Source: Clostridium cellulovorans 743B (GTDB taxonomy: Bacteria; Bacillota; Clostridia; Clostridiales; Clostridiaceae). From it: 64,000 nt of DNA. Positions 17,362 to 26,177 of the stretch are shown in pieces. Under the pieces are notes generated by a model. The model worked only from the letters and a program-made list of their open reading frames with translations. It was not told where the DNA came from and did no database searches. Positions within the stretch are counted from its first letter, which is position 1, and each line of letters opens with the position of its first letter. The translations under genes and the position numbers were made by a program. Location of the stretch: assembly GCF_000145275.1 (NCBI RefSeq), contig NC_014393.1:2108001-2172000 (forward strand), in the 5' to 3' direction.

Positions 17362-18807
17362 ATGAATTTAAAGGAATTAATAAAGGATTTAGATTATGAA
17401 GTTTTAAATGGCGATATAGATGTAGATATCAATGGAATTCAGTATGATTCAAGAAAAGTTAATTCTTCTGATGTTTTTGTTTGTATACCTGGTTTCACTG
17501 TTGACGGCCATAATTTTGCAGAAAAAGCAGTAAACTCTGGAGCAAATGTTATAATCTGTGAAAAAGATATTACTGCCTATAAGGATGTAACTATAATTAA
17601 AGTTAAAAACACTAGAAAAGCTTTAGCTAAGGTTAGTGCAGTTTATTATAATAACCCAGAAAGAAGATTGAAAATCATCGGTGTTACTGGAACTAACGGA
17701 AAAACTACTTCTGTTTTTATGCTTAAGGCTATTTTAGAAAAAGCAGGCTTCAAGGTTGGATTAATTGGAACTATTGCAAATTACATAGGTGATAAGAAGC
17801 TAAAAGCTGAAAGAACTACTCCAGAATCTTTGGAGTTATTTAAACTTTTTAATGATATGACAGAAGCAGGGGTAGATTATTGTGTTATGGAGGTTTCTTC
17901 TCATTCATTAGATTTAGACAGAGTTTATGGGATAGAATTTAACTCAGGAATATTCACTAATTTAACTCAAGACCATTTAGATTACCACAAAACTTTAGAA
18001 AATTATTTTAATTCTAAGGCAAAGCTTTTTACAGTTAGTAAAAGTTCTATTATCAATTTAGATGATGATTATGGTGTGGCTTTAGCAGATAAAACTCAGG
18101 AAAAGCTTACTTATGCTATCGATAAAAATGCTGATTTAAAGGCTGAAAATATAAATTTAACTTCTAGAGGTTCTACTTTTGAATTAGAGTATAATGGGGA
18201 AAAGGAAATATTTAATATTAATATACCAGGAAAATATAATATTCAGAATGCTTTAGGCTGTATAGGATCAATATTAAAAGAAGGAGTTCATCTAAAAGTA
18301 ATAAAAGAGGGATTGGATTCTTTAAAGGCTGTACCAGGAAGATGTGAGATAGTGACACAAGGTAGAAATCTAGGGTTTGAGATAATTGTAGATTATGCTC
18401 ATACTCCAGATAGTCTTTTAAAGATATTGAAAACTGCAAGGGAATTTACTGATGGAAGACTAATAAGTGTTTTTGGTTGCGGTGGAGATAGAGATAATTC
18501 AAAACGACACATAATGGGTGGAATAGGAAGTGAAAATAGTGATATAGCTATTATAACTTCTGATAACCCTAGATCGGAAGAACCTAGCGAGATTATTAAG
18601 CAAGTAGTATCTGGAATAAAAAAAGATAATTATTTGGTTGAAGAAGATAGAAGAAAAGCTATTAAGCTTGCAATGAAGACAGCTAAAAATGGTGATATAA
18701 TTGTAGTGGCTGGAAAAGGGCACGAAGATTATCAAGTATTAAAAGATAAAACAATAGATTTCGATGAAAGAATAGTTATAGATGAATTAATAAAGGAGCT
18801 GTTTTAG
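17362..18807 (+). CDS. murE: UDP-N-acetylmuramoyl-tripeptide synthetase (meso-DAP-adding)
   Basis: MurE adds the third stem-peptide residue to UDP-MurNAc-L-Ala-D-Glu in the cytoplasm. The 481-residue ligase has an N-terminal substrate domain (DSRKVNSSDVFVCIPG), the ATP loop GVTGTNGKTTSVFML, the carbamoylated-lysine region and a C-terminal ligase domain. The motif SDNPRSEEP (Asp at about 401) is the signature of enzymes that add meso-diaminopimelate rather than lysine, so DAP-type peptidoglycan is implied. GAGGAG precedes the ATG. Its stop is directly followed by the murF start, indicating coupled translation. Confidence 0.95.
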   Translation: MNLKELIKDLDYEVLNGDIDVDINGIQYDSRKVNSSDVFVCIPGFTVDGHNFAEKAVNSGANVIICEKDITAYKDVTIIKVKNTRKALAKVSAVYYNNPERRLKIIGVTGTNGKTTSVFMLKAILEKAGFKVGLIGTIANYIGDKKLKAERTTPESLELFKLFNDMTEAGVDYCVMEVSSHSLDLDRVYGIEFNSGIFTNLTQDHLDYHKTLENYFNSKAKLFTVSKSSIINLDDDYGVALADKTQEKLTYAIDKNADLKAENINLTSRGSTFELEYNGEKEIFNINIPGKYNIQNALGCIGSILKEGVHLKVIKEGLDSLKAVPGRCEIVTQGRNLGFEIIVDYAHTPDSLLKILKTAREFTDGRLISVFGCGGDRDNSKRHIMGGIGSENSDIAIITSDNPRSEEPSEIIKQVVSGIKKDNYLVEEDRRKAIKLAMKTAKNGDIIVVAGKGHEDYQVLKDKTIDFDERIVIDELIKELF

Positions 18808-20187
18808 ATGGAGAATATTACCTTAGAGGAAGTTTTAAAAGCAACAGAAGGTAACCTAATAATCAATGGTCCTAAAACTTCATTTAATCTTGTAAGTATT
18901 GATACAAGAAAGCTTGAAAAAGGATGTATTTATATAGCTATTAAAGGAGAAAACTTTGATGGCAATGATTTTGTTGTTGAAGCTATAAATAAAGGCGCAG
19001 AGCTTTGTATAATTGATAAAATAGCATATACAGAGGCAGAGGTCTTAAATAAATCAGCTATTGTCCTAGTAGAGAATACAAAAAAAGCACTTATGCAGCT
19101 TGCTAAATATTATAGAAATAAGTTAGATATAAAAGTTATAGGGGTTACCGGTTCTACAGGTAAAACTTCAACAAAGGACTTGATTGCAGCAGCATTAAGT
19201 GAAAAATTAAAAGTCTTTAAGACAAAGGGAAATTTTAATAATGAAATAGGACTTCCACTGATGATTTTTAATTTAGATAACACTTACGATGTGGCAGTAT
19301 TAGAAATGGGTATGAGTGATCTTTTTGAAATCCAAAGGCTTTCAGATGTAGCTAGACCAGATTTAGGAGTTATCACAAATATAGGTATCTCTCATATTGA
19401 AAACTTAAAGACTAGAGAGAATATTTTAAAAGCTAAAATGGAGATAACTACTTATTTTGGAAAAGAAAATCTTTTAATTGTAAACCATGATGATCAATAT
19501 TTATCAACTATAGATAAAGCAGAGTATAGGTTAATAAAAGCAAGTATTTCTGATGATAAAAATATTGACCTTAAAGGGGAAAGTTTAGTCTTAAAAGAAG
19601 ATTCTTGTGAATTTAAGCTTAATGAATCAAAGTTTTATATTCCAATGCCAGGAAAGCATAATATATCAAATGCACTTTTAGCCATAGCTTGTGCTAGAGA
19701 ACTTGGCGTTGAGGATCAGTTAATAAATAAAGGATTTTTGAATATAGAAGCCACTTCTATGAGACTTGATATAGAAAAAAATAAAGGTATAACTATAATC
19801 AATGACACCTATAATGCTAGTCCAGATTCAATGAAAGCTGCTATTGAAGTTATGAAGAATTTAAAAGGTAAAAGAAGAATAGCAGTTGTTGGTACTATGA
19901 AGGAACTTGGAGAAAATTCTTTTGAATATCATAAAGAAATGGGAATTTTTGCTAAAGAAAATTCTGTAGATATTCTAATTGCTATTGGCGAATTTGCAAA
20001 AGCATATTCAGAGGGATTTAATAATAAAAATAGTAGTATAGAACTAGCAGAAAAGGAAGGGGCAATAGCATATCTAACTTCAGAAATTAGAGAAGAAGAT
20101 ATAATTCTTGTTAAGGCGTCAAGAAGTATGAAATTTGAAACTATAGTTGAAGCCTTGAAAATTTTTACGACAAATGAAGGAGAATAG
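18808..20187 (+). CDS. murF: UDP-N-acetylmuramoyl-tripeptide:D-alanyl-D-alanine ligase
   Basis: MurF completes the cytoplasmic pentapeptide precursor. The 459-residue protein shows DTRKLEKGCIYIAIKGENFDG at the N-terminus, the ATP loop GVTGSTGKTSTKDLI, FNNEIGLPL, the mid-domain EMGMSD and the C-terminal DTYNASPDSMKAAIE typical of MurF. The ATG follows the murE stop without a gap, and its ribosome binding site (AAAGGAG) is inside murE. It is followed two bases later by mraY. Order and spacing mark one transcript for the lipid I branch. Confidence 0.95.
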   Translation: MENITLEEVLKATEGNLIINGPKTSFNLVSIDTRKLEKGCIYIAIKGENFDGNDFVVEAINKGAELCIIDKIAYTEAEVLNKSAIVLVENTKKALMQLAKYYRNKLDIKVIGVTGSTGKTSTKDLIAAALSEKLKVFKTKGNFNNEIGLPLMIFNLDNTYDVAVLEMGMSDLFEIQRLSDVARPDLGVITNIGISHIENLKTRENILKAKMEITTYFGKENLLIVNHDDQYLSTIDKAEYRLIKASISDDKNIDLKGESLVLKEDSCEFKLNESKFYIPMPGKHNISNALLAIACARELGVEDQLINKGFLNIEATSMRLDIEKNKGITIINDTYNASPDSMKAAIEVMKNLKGKRRIAVVGTMKELGENSFEYHKEMGIFAKENSVDILIAIGEFAKAYSEGFNNKNSSIELAEKEGAIAYLTSEIREEDIILVKASRSMKFETIVEALKIFTTNEGE

Positions 20188-20189
20188 AA

Positions 20190-21164
20190 ATGAGTAATTT
20201 CAGCGATTTAAAGATAGTTATGATGTATTTATTAATTGCATTATGTATATCTATAGCATTAGGTGCTGTCCTTTTACCAGTATTGTATAGATTTAAGTTT
20301 GGTCAGCCTATAAGAGAAGAAGGTCCAAAGAGCCACAAGAAAAAAGCAGGTACACCAACTATGGGAGGAGTAATTTTTATCCTTGCAACTATACTTGCAA
20401 TGGCTATAAGGGTAAGAAGTATTAATGATACAACGCTAATTGTTTTGTTTGCTTTTGTAGCTTTTGGATTTATTGGGTTGTTAGATGATATGCTCAAGAT
20501 TATTAAAAAGAAAAATGAAGGATTAAAGTCAGGACAAAAGATGCTTCTTTTGATGATAGTATCTGTAATTATAGGTTTGTATGCTGCAAACAATGAAGAA
20601 ATAGGAACTAACATATTAATTCCTATAGTTAACAAGTATTTTGATCTTGGTCTTGTTGGATTTGTTATATTTTCAATTGTTTACTTTGCAGCAGTAACAA
20701 ATGCTGTAAATTTAACTGATGGATTAGATGGCTTAGCTTCTAGTACTTCTTCTATAGTTATTGCATTCTTTGGGGCTGTAGCTTTAGGGCTTGGACAAAT
20801 AAATTTAGCAGTGTTTTGTGGGATTTTAGTAGGAGCTTTATTAGGATTCTTAAAATATAATGCACATCCTGCTGAGGTTTTTATGGGTGACACTGGTTCG
20901 CTGGCTCTTGGAGGAGCTATCGGAGCTATTGCAATGCTATTAAAATTAGAGATTGTAGTTATTGTAGTTGGTGGAATATTTGTTTTTGAAACTTTATCTG
21001 TTATAATTCAAGTAATATCTTTTAAGACTACAGGAAAAAGAGTGTTTAAAATGGCGCCAGTACATCATCATTTTGAAGCCATAGGATGGCATGAAACAAA
21101 GATAGTAGCGGTGTTTTCAATCGTGACAGTAGCTTTATGCGCAATTGGATTTTTAATTATTTAG
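20190..21164 (+). CDS. mraY: phospho-N-acetylmuramoyl-pentapeptide transferase
   Basis: MraY transfers phospho-MurNAc-pentapeptide to undecaprenyl phosphate, making lipid I at the cytoplasmic face of the membrane. The 324-residue protein has about ten hydrophobic segments and the family motifs GPKSHKKKAGTPTMGG, LLDDMLKI (catalytic Asp pair), NAVNLTDGLDGLA, NAHPAEVFMGDTGSLALGG and APVHHHFE. The length matches the family. AAGGAG lies in the end of murF. The undecaprenyl phosphate needed here derives from uppS, which is also in the window. Confidence 0.96.
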   Translation: MSNFSDLKIVMMYLLIALCISIALGAVLLPVLYRFKFGQPIREEGPKSHKKKAGTPTMGGVIFILATILAMAIRVRSINDTTLIVLFAFVAFGFIGLLDDMLKIIKKKNEGLKSGQKMLLLMIVSVIIGLYAANNEEIGTNILIPIVNKYFDLGLVGFVIFSIVYFAAVTNAVNLTDGLDGLASSTSSIVIAFFGAVALGLGQINLAVFCGILVGALLGFLKYNAHPAEVFMGDTGSLALGGAIGAIAMLLKLEIVVIVVGGIFVFETLSVIIQVISFKTTGKRVFKMAPVHHHFEAIGWHETKIVAVFSIVTVALCAIGFLII

Positions 21165-21189
21165 TGATCAATTTTTAGGGGGAAACAAA

Positions 21190-22293
21190 ATGCAGAAAAT
21201 AAAAAAGAAGGTGGAGGTGGATTTTACTTTACTTTCAGTTTTACTGCTTCTGGTATTTATCGGTGTTGTTATGGTATTTAGTGCTAGTTCCTATGTTGCA
21301 CTGAATGATCCAGCTTATAATGATATGTACTATTTTCTTAAAAAGCAAGGGACTTTTGCTGTTGTTGGGTTAGCAACGATGTTTTATGTTCTTAGGATTG
21401 ATTATCATAAGTATAAGAAATGGACCTTAGTATTTATGTTGCTGACAATTCCTATTAATCTAGCAGTTTTTGCTTTTGATCCAGTAAAAGGAGCTCAAAG
21501 ATGGATAAGGTTTGGACCGATGAATCTCCAACCTTCAGAAATAGCAAAATACGTTATGGTATTATTTTTAGCCCATAGTATCTCTAGGAAAGGCGATAAA
21601 ATGCAGAGCTTTTTATATGGAGTATTGCCATACTTAGGTGTCGCAGGAGCATACGCAGCATTAGTTCTTATCCAAAAAAGCTTGAGTATAACCATGGTTA
21701 TACTAGGTACAACCTTGATATTATTATTTGTAGGTGGAGTAAAGAAAAAGTATTTTGCTATAGTTTTAGGCTTAGTTTTTACTTTTGGAGTAGTATTTAT
21801 ATTAATAGAGCCATATAGGTTAGAGAGATTACTTAGTTTTACTGATCCATTTGCTGATCCTAGAGGAGATGGCTATCAATTAATACAATCCTGGTATGCA
21901 TTAGCATCAGGTGGGCTTTTAGGACAAGGTTTAGGACAATCAAGACAGAAGTGCTTTTTCATACCGGAGCCGCATAATGACTTTATCTTTTCAATAATTG
22001 GAGAGGAATTAGGGCTTGTTGGATGCTTATTTATATTATTTCTCTTTTCTGTATTGATATATAGAGGAATTAGGATTGCTTCAAAAGCTAAAGATACATA
22101 TGGAAGTCTTTTGGCTGTCGGTATAATATCAGTTATAGCTATTCAAACTGTAATAAATATTGCCGTTGTAACAGGGGCAATGCCTGTAACTGGAGTACCA
22201 ATGCCATTTATAAGTTATGGTGGTTCTTCTCTTGTGATAAATTTAGCTTCCATGGGTATACTTTTGAATATATCCTCGCAGACCGAGAAATAA
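21190..22293 (+). CDS. ftsW: SEDS-family peptidoglycan glycosyltransferase (FtsW/SpoVE)
   Basis: SEDS proteins polymerise lipid II into glycan strands and work with a class B PBP, here likely the SpoVD-type protein encoded in the same operon. The 367-residue product has about ten membrane segments, the early motif VFSAS, RWIRFGPMNLQPSEIAKYVM, the catalytic-loop region ADPRGDGYQLIQSWYALASG, and near the end GVPMPFISYGGSSL. Whether it is the vegetative FtsW or the sporulation SpoVE cannot be told from sequence, and clostridia often keep one gene in this position. It is the last gene before a strong terminator. murD, normally nearby, is missing. Confidence 0.92.
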   Translation: MQKIKKKVEVDFTLLSVLLLLVFIGVVMVFSASSYVALNDPAYNDMYYFLKKQGTFAVVGLATMFYVLRIDYHKYKKWTLVFMLLTIPINLAVFAFDPVKGAQRWIRFGPMNLQPSEIAKYVMVLFLAHSISRKGDKMQSFLYGVLPYLGVAGAYAALVLIQKSLSITMVILGTTLILLFVGGVKKKYFAIVLGLVFTFGVVFILIEPYRLERLLSFTDPFADPRGDGYQLIQSWYALASGGLLGQGLGQSRQKCFFIPEPHNDFIFSIIGEELGLVGCLFILFLFSVLIYRGIRIASKAKDTYGSLLAVGIISVIAIQTVINIAVVTGAMPVTGVPMPFISYGGSSLVINLASMGILLNISSQTEK

Positions 22294-22316
22294 AAGTTAT
22301 TTAAATAGAACATAAT

Positions 22317-22362
22317 AAAAACAGCTATAAGTATACTAAAAATACTTATAGCTGTTTTTATA
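22317..22362. terminator. terminator after ftsW
   Basis: ACAGCTATAAGTAT pairs with ATACTTATAGCTGT, flanked by A and T runs. It lies in the 204-base gap before the convergent purN, which otherwise shows no feature. Confidence 0.92.
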
Positions 22363-22497
22363 TAAGATATTAGATAAAAATATGTGTTCAGTTCCAAGGG
22401 AGTTTTCTTATAATGAGATTTTACAGGTAATAAATATTTATTTTTGAATATTTTCAGGTTAATTTTATAGATTAAGATAGAGTTCAAGGGTATTAAT

Positions 22498-23097
22498 TTA
22501 TATAATTATTTTTCCTTCACTAATAGCTTTTAGAGTTTCAACAAAAGTTTCATGCTCCTTTTTTAAAACTCTATTGGCTAAAATATCTATAGTATCATTT
22601 TCAAAAACAGGTACTTCACATTGATTTATAATAGGACCCTTATCATATTCTTCATCAATAATGTGAACTGTAACACCAGTAATTTTTTCTTTATTTGTAA
22701 TTACGGCTTCATGTACATTTTTTTCATACATTCCTTTTCCACCGTACTTTGGTAATAATGCTGGATGGATATTTAGAATTTTTCCTTTATAATCCTTGAG
22801 TACCTTTGGACCAATTTTTTTCATATAGCCTGCTAGAACAATTATATTTACAGAATGCTCTTTTAAAATCTTTAAAATTTCTTCGTCTAAGTCATCAAAA
22901 TCAGGATGAGTTTTTTGACTTCTATAAAAATGAGGTATTCCTTCGTTAATAGCTCTGGTCAGTGCAATAGAATCTGGATTATTACTAATCACTACACAAG
23001 GTTCCCCGTTAAGATATCCTTCTTTACATGCATTTATTATAGCTTGCATATTTGATCCACCGTGAGAAGAAAAAAATCCTATTCTTAAGTGTTTCAT
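22498..23097 (-). CDS. purN: phosphoribosylglycinamide formyltransferase-like protein (PurN family)
   Basis: The 199-residue protein belongs to the formyltransferase family that uses 10-formyltetrahydrofolate. Motifs are the N-terminal FSSHGGSNMQAII, the ribotide region VISNNPDSIAL, LAGYMKKIG, the catalytic NIHPALLP with the conserved His, and TGVTVHIIDEEYDKGPII containing the catalytic Asp. This fits glycinamide ribonucleotide formylation in purine synthesis. It stands alone on the minus strand, not in a pur operon, so it could be a paralogue with another acceptor. AGGGGG lies nine bases before the ATG. It interrupts the dcw cluster between ftsW and ftsQ. Confidence 0.85.
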   Translation of the reverse strand: MKHLRIGFFSSHGGSNMQAIINACKEGYLNGEPCVVISNNPDSIALTRAINEGIPHFYRSQKTHPDFDDLDEEILKILKEHSVNIIVLAGYMKKIGPKVLKDYKGKILNIHPALLPKYGGKGMYEKNVHEAVITNKEKITGVTVHIIDEEYDKGPIINQCEVPVFENDTIDILANRVLKKEHETFVETLKAISEGKIII

Positions 23098-23487
23098 TAT
23101 GTAAATCCCCCTGTTCGTATATATTATAACTTTTCTAAGTATGTATATTTCAATAAAGCTTCTACAATAGGAAGTATCGATCTTTCAATAATCATATAGG
23201 ATACTGAGATAACTTTAATTATAAAATATATAATAAAAAAGAGTTCATAAAGCATGTGTAAATTATAGCATAGTTAGCTATTGCATTGCATTATTTAACA
23301 TATAAATACTAAAATTTATTTTATATGTTAAAAGAGTATGGGTACTTTTTTAAGGGGTCTGTTTTATGCTCTAGTTTTTTATGGAAATTATTATTATTAT
23401 TTTCTTAATTACACATGATTTTTTATTCTTATATAGTTTTAATTATGTTATTATATTATATGATAACAAATAAGAGTGGTGTTTATT
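23098..23487. other. 390-base intergenic region between purN and ftsQ
   Basis: No ORF with a credible ribosome binding site is seen. It holds divergent regulatory DNA for purN (a TATAAT on the minus strand near 23120) and ftsQ. A perfect 13-bp inverted repeat (TTTAACATATAAA at 23294-23306 against 23320-23332) has no T tract on either strand, so it is not a plain terminator. Confidence 0.5.
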
Positions 23488-24240
23488 ATGACAGAAAATA
23501 AATTAATAGTTAAAAGAAGAAAAAAGAGGGTTATAAAGAGACTTGCAATATTTTTTAGTTTTTTTATTGGACTACTTATTACTTTATGCCTTAAATTGCC
23601 AGTTTTTAATATCTCTAATATTATTGTAAAAAACAACGATATAATAACAGATGAGAAGATTGTTGAAAATTCAGGGATAACATTAGGAACTAATATGTTT
23701 TTTTTCAGCACTAAGGAAGTTGAGAATAGATTACTTCTAAATCCATATATCAAGAAAGTTCATATATCAAGAAGGATTCCAAATGTAATAATTATCAATG
23801 TTGAAGAAAGAAATACTGCGTACCTTTATACAAAAGGAGATAATCAATTTATCTTAGATGAAAATGGTGTTGTATTAGAAGCAAATAGAGATAGCAAAAA
23901 AGGCTCTTTAGTGGAGATAAGTGGGATGGATTTGAAGGTTGTGGATTTAGGAGAACAAATAGCTCCTATAGATGAAAAGGATTTAAAGTTTTTAAAAGAA
24001 TTTAAGGAATTACTAATTAGGGCAAAAGAGCAATTGCCGATTAATAAAATAGATTTCTCTGAGAAGTATAATTTAAGAGTTTATTATAATCAAGTAGCTA
24101 TTAGATTAGGAGACACAAAAGAACTTGAAAAGAAGATGAATTATGCAATAAACATTATAAAAAGTCAAGGGCTTGAAGGAAAGAAGGCTGAGGTGAATGT
24201 AACTAATTTAGAAACGCCAACCTTCTCAATAACAAGTTAG
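23488..24240 (+). CDS. divIB: cell division protein FtsQ/DivIB
   Basis: This bitopic divisome protein is about 250 residues. It has a very basic cytoplasmic tail (KRRKKRVIKR), a membrane segment at about 18-36, a POTRA domain (NISNIIVKNNDIITDEKIVE, then the PYIKKVHISRRIPN motif) and the FtsQ beta domain to about residue 245. The POTRA and beta domains act outside the membrane, binding FtsL and DivIC. GTG codons at 23476 and 23479 are in frame, but the GAGTGGTG site is better placed for the ATG at 23488. It starts a second dcw operon with DUF881 and sbp genes, as divIB-ylxW-ylxX-sbp does in Bacillus. Confidence 0.87.
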   Translation: MTENKLIVKRRKKRVIKRLAIFFSFFIGLLITLCLKLPVFNISNIIVKNNDIITDEKIVENSGITLGTNMFFFSTKEVENRLLLNPYIKKVHISRRIPNVIIINVEERNTAYLYTKGDNQFILDENGVVLEANRDSKKGSLVEISGMDLKVVDLGEQIAPIDEKDLKFLKEFKELLIRAKEQLPINKIDFSEKYNLRVYYNQVAIRLGDTKELEKKMNYAINIIKSQGLEGKKAEVNVTNLETPTFSITS

Positions 24241-24249
24241 GAGGAAAAA

Positions 24250-24975
24250 ATGAAGAAATACAAATCACAATTTTTTATAGCATTTGTTTGTATGATATTT
24301 GCATTTATAATTACCTATCAAATTAAAAGTATTTCGTCAAAACAAGAAGTGGTTGTTACAAATGATTCTGCTGATATTTTAGAAGAAGTTAAAACTTTAA
24401 AGGATCAAAAGAAGCAACTTGAGGGAAAACTATCAGAAATACAAGCTCAAGTTGAGGATTATGAAAAAAATGCTGGAGAAAACAGTAGTTATGCAAAAAA
24501 TTTATTGGAGGAATTAGAGAAGTCAAGGCTTGTATCTGGTGAAGTTGAAGTTACAGGCTCTGGAGTTGAAATAAATATAAGTCCTAAAAGTATAACATTT
24601 TCTGGGGAAATGACTCCTCAAGCTTTAATTACTCACAAAGAACTTATAATTATTATAAATGAATTATTTTTCTCAGGCGCTGAAGCGGTGTCTATAAATG
24701 ATATAAGAGTTACTAATTATACTGGAATAAGAAGTTCTTCAGGTGGAGCCTATATATTTGTTGGTTCGGAAAAAATATCTCCGAAACAAGTTATTACTAT
24801 TAGAGCAATTGGTGATCCAGATAAGCTTAAGAAAGATTTGGATTTTCCAGGGACCTTTGATGGTATACCATTATCCTCTTATAATCAGCCAACATATGAG
24901 AAAAAAGATAATATAATCATTCCAAAGACAAAAGAAGTTGTGACCTTTAAATTTTCACAAAAAGTAGTTAACTAG
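24250..24975 (+). CDS. DUF881 membrane protein (YlxW/YlxX-like), first copy
   Basis: This 241-residue protein has one N-terminal membrane segment (about 8-27), a coiled coil (about 40-95) and a DUF881 domain. The recognisable core is SGVEINISP, then NELFFSGAEAVSINDIRVTN, then SPKQVITIRAIGDP. It should be anchored with the DUF881 domain outside. The function is unknown, but the genes sit with divIB and sbp across Firmicutes, which suggests a link to division or envelope. AGGAGG precedes the ATG. A second related copy follows two genes later. Confidence 0.82.
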   Translation: MKKYKSQFFIAFVCMIFAFIITYQIKSISSKQEVVVTNDSADILEEVKTLKDQKKQLEGKLSEIQAQVEDYEKNAGENSSYAKNLLEELEKSRLVSGEVEVTGSGVEINISPKSITFSGEMTPQALITHKELIIIINELFFSGAEAVSINDIRVTNYTGIRSSSGGAYIFVGSEKISPKQVITIRAIGDPDKLKKDLDFPGTFDGIPLSSYNQPTYEKKDNIIIPKTKEVVTFKFSQKVVN

Positions 24976-24989
24976 AAGGGAAGATAAAG

Positions 24990-25328
24990 TTGATAGTAAT
25001 AATTGGTTTATTAATTGGCATAGCAATAGGACTATTTTCAAATGTAGATATACCAGTAGCTTATTCTGCTTATATGTCTGTAGCAATTTTTGCATGTTTA
25101 GATTCTATTTTTGGTGCTATAAGAGCTTCACTTGAAAAGACCTACAGATCAGATGTATTTATTTCTGGTTTCTTTGGAAATGCTGGCTTAGCAGTGGTAC
25201 TAGTGTATTTTGGAGATAAGCTAGGGTTGCCTGTTTATATAGCAGGGGTTATTGTATTTTGTAACAGAATATTTAATAATTTTGGGTTCATAAGAAGATT
25301 ACTCCTTGATAAGTTCAAAGTTCATTAA
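24990..25328 (+). CDS. sbp: small basic membrane protein (Sbp, DUF1290)
   Basis: The 112-residue product is an integral membrane protein with about three hydrophobic segments. It has the family motifs VDIPVAYSAYMSVAIFACLD, LEKTYRSDVFISGFFGNAG and a C-terminal RIFNNFGFIRR. It starts at TTG behind AAGGGAAG. Its function is unknown. In Bacillus sbp lies directly before ftsA-ftsZ, and those genes are absent here. It is placed between two DUF881 genes, 3 bases before the next reading frame opens. Confidence 0.85.
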   Translation: MIVIIGLLIGIAIGLFSNVDIPVAYSAYMSVAIFACLDSIFGAIRASLEKTYRSDVFISGFFGNAGLAVVLVYFGDKLGLPVYIAGVIVFCNRIFNNFGFIRRLLLDKFKVH

Positions 25329-25343
25329 GAGGTGGAATTGGAA

Positions 25344-26060
25344 ATGAAAAATAATGAAGCTACAATATTCTTATTTTTGGCAGCTATAATTGTTGGAGTA
25401 TTAATTGTTTCAAACTTTTCTTTTGGAGCCAATGCCACTACTGTAACATTAAATGCTCAAGAATATTTTGAGGCAACAAACGAAAAGAATGAATTGTTAG
25501 GTGAAATAACTTCAATATTAGAAGAAAAGGAGCAACTAGAAAAAAAGCTTAGAACCTATAAATATAGACGAGGAGAAATTGAAAACGAGTTTAAAAAGGA
25601 AATAGATAAGTATGTTATGCTCAATGGACTTGTGGCTTTAGAAGGTTCTGGTGTTGAAATTCTTATGGATGACTATGTGAATTTTAAAGATGAGCCTATA
25701 TCTGGCAATAACATACACAATACTGATGTTTTAGCAGCTATAAATGATTTAAGAGTTATGGGAGCTGAGGCGATTTCTATTAATGGTATAAGAATTGTTT
25801 ATAATACTGAAATCTATTGTTTTGGCGCAGATCTAACAGTAAACGGTATTGCTATTTGTGCCCCGTTTAAAATTTCAGCCATTGGTGATGGCGAAAAGAT
25901 GGAGGCTTATTTAAATTCTCTTGCAAGTGATTTAGGATATATAAAAAATCTTAGAATTAATTTAATAATTGATATTAAAAGAAAAGATAAGATTTTCATA
26001 CCATCTTTTGACACACAATTTAAAAGTGAGTATATGGATATTCCAGAAACTCGTAACTAA
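25344..26060 (+). CDS. DUF881 membrane protein (YlxW/YlxX-like), second copy
   Basis: The 238-residue protein has a membrane segment (about 8-26), a charged coiled coil (about 40-90) and a DUF881 domain with LEGSGVEILMDDYV, then INDLRVMGAEAISINGIRI and CAPFKISAIGDGEKM. It is clearly related to the product of 24250-24975 but diverged. GTG (25332) and TTG (25338) codons are in frame; the AGAGGTGG site overlaps the GTG and fits the ATG at 25344. It is the last gene of the divIB unit; about 115 A+T-rich bases separate it from yggS. Confidence 0.82.
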   Translation: MKNNEATIFLFLAAIIVGVLIVSNFSFGANATTVTLNAQEYFEATNEKNELLGEITSILEEKEQLEKKLRTYKYRRGEIENEFKKEIDKYVMLNGLVALEGSGVEILMDDYVNFKDEPISGNNIHNTDVLAAINDLRVMGAEAISINGIRIVYNTEIYCFGADLTVNGIAICAPFKISAIGDGEKMEAYLNSLASDLGYIKNLRINLIIDIKRKDKIFIPSFDTQFKSEYMDIPETRN

Positions 26061-26177
26061 AACATGTAATATAATATTTTTTTTATTTATATTATAAATT
26101 TATGAAGGAATTTTGAAATTAATAGAGAATTAATGTAGTAAATGCAGTAAAACTATATCATGAGAGGGGACATAAAA

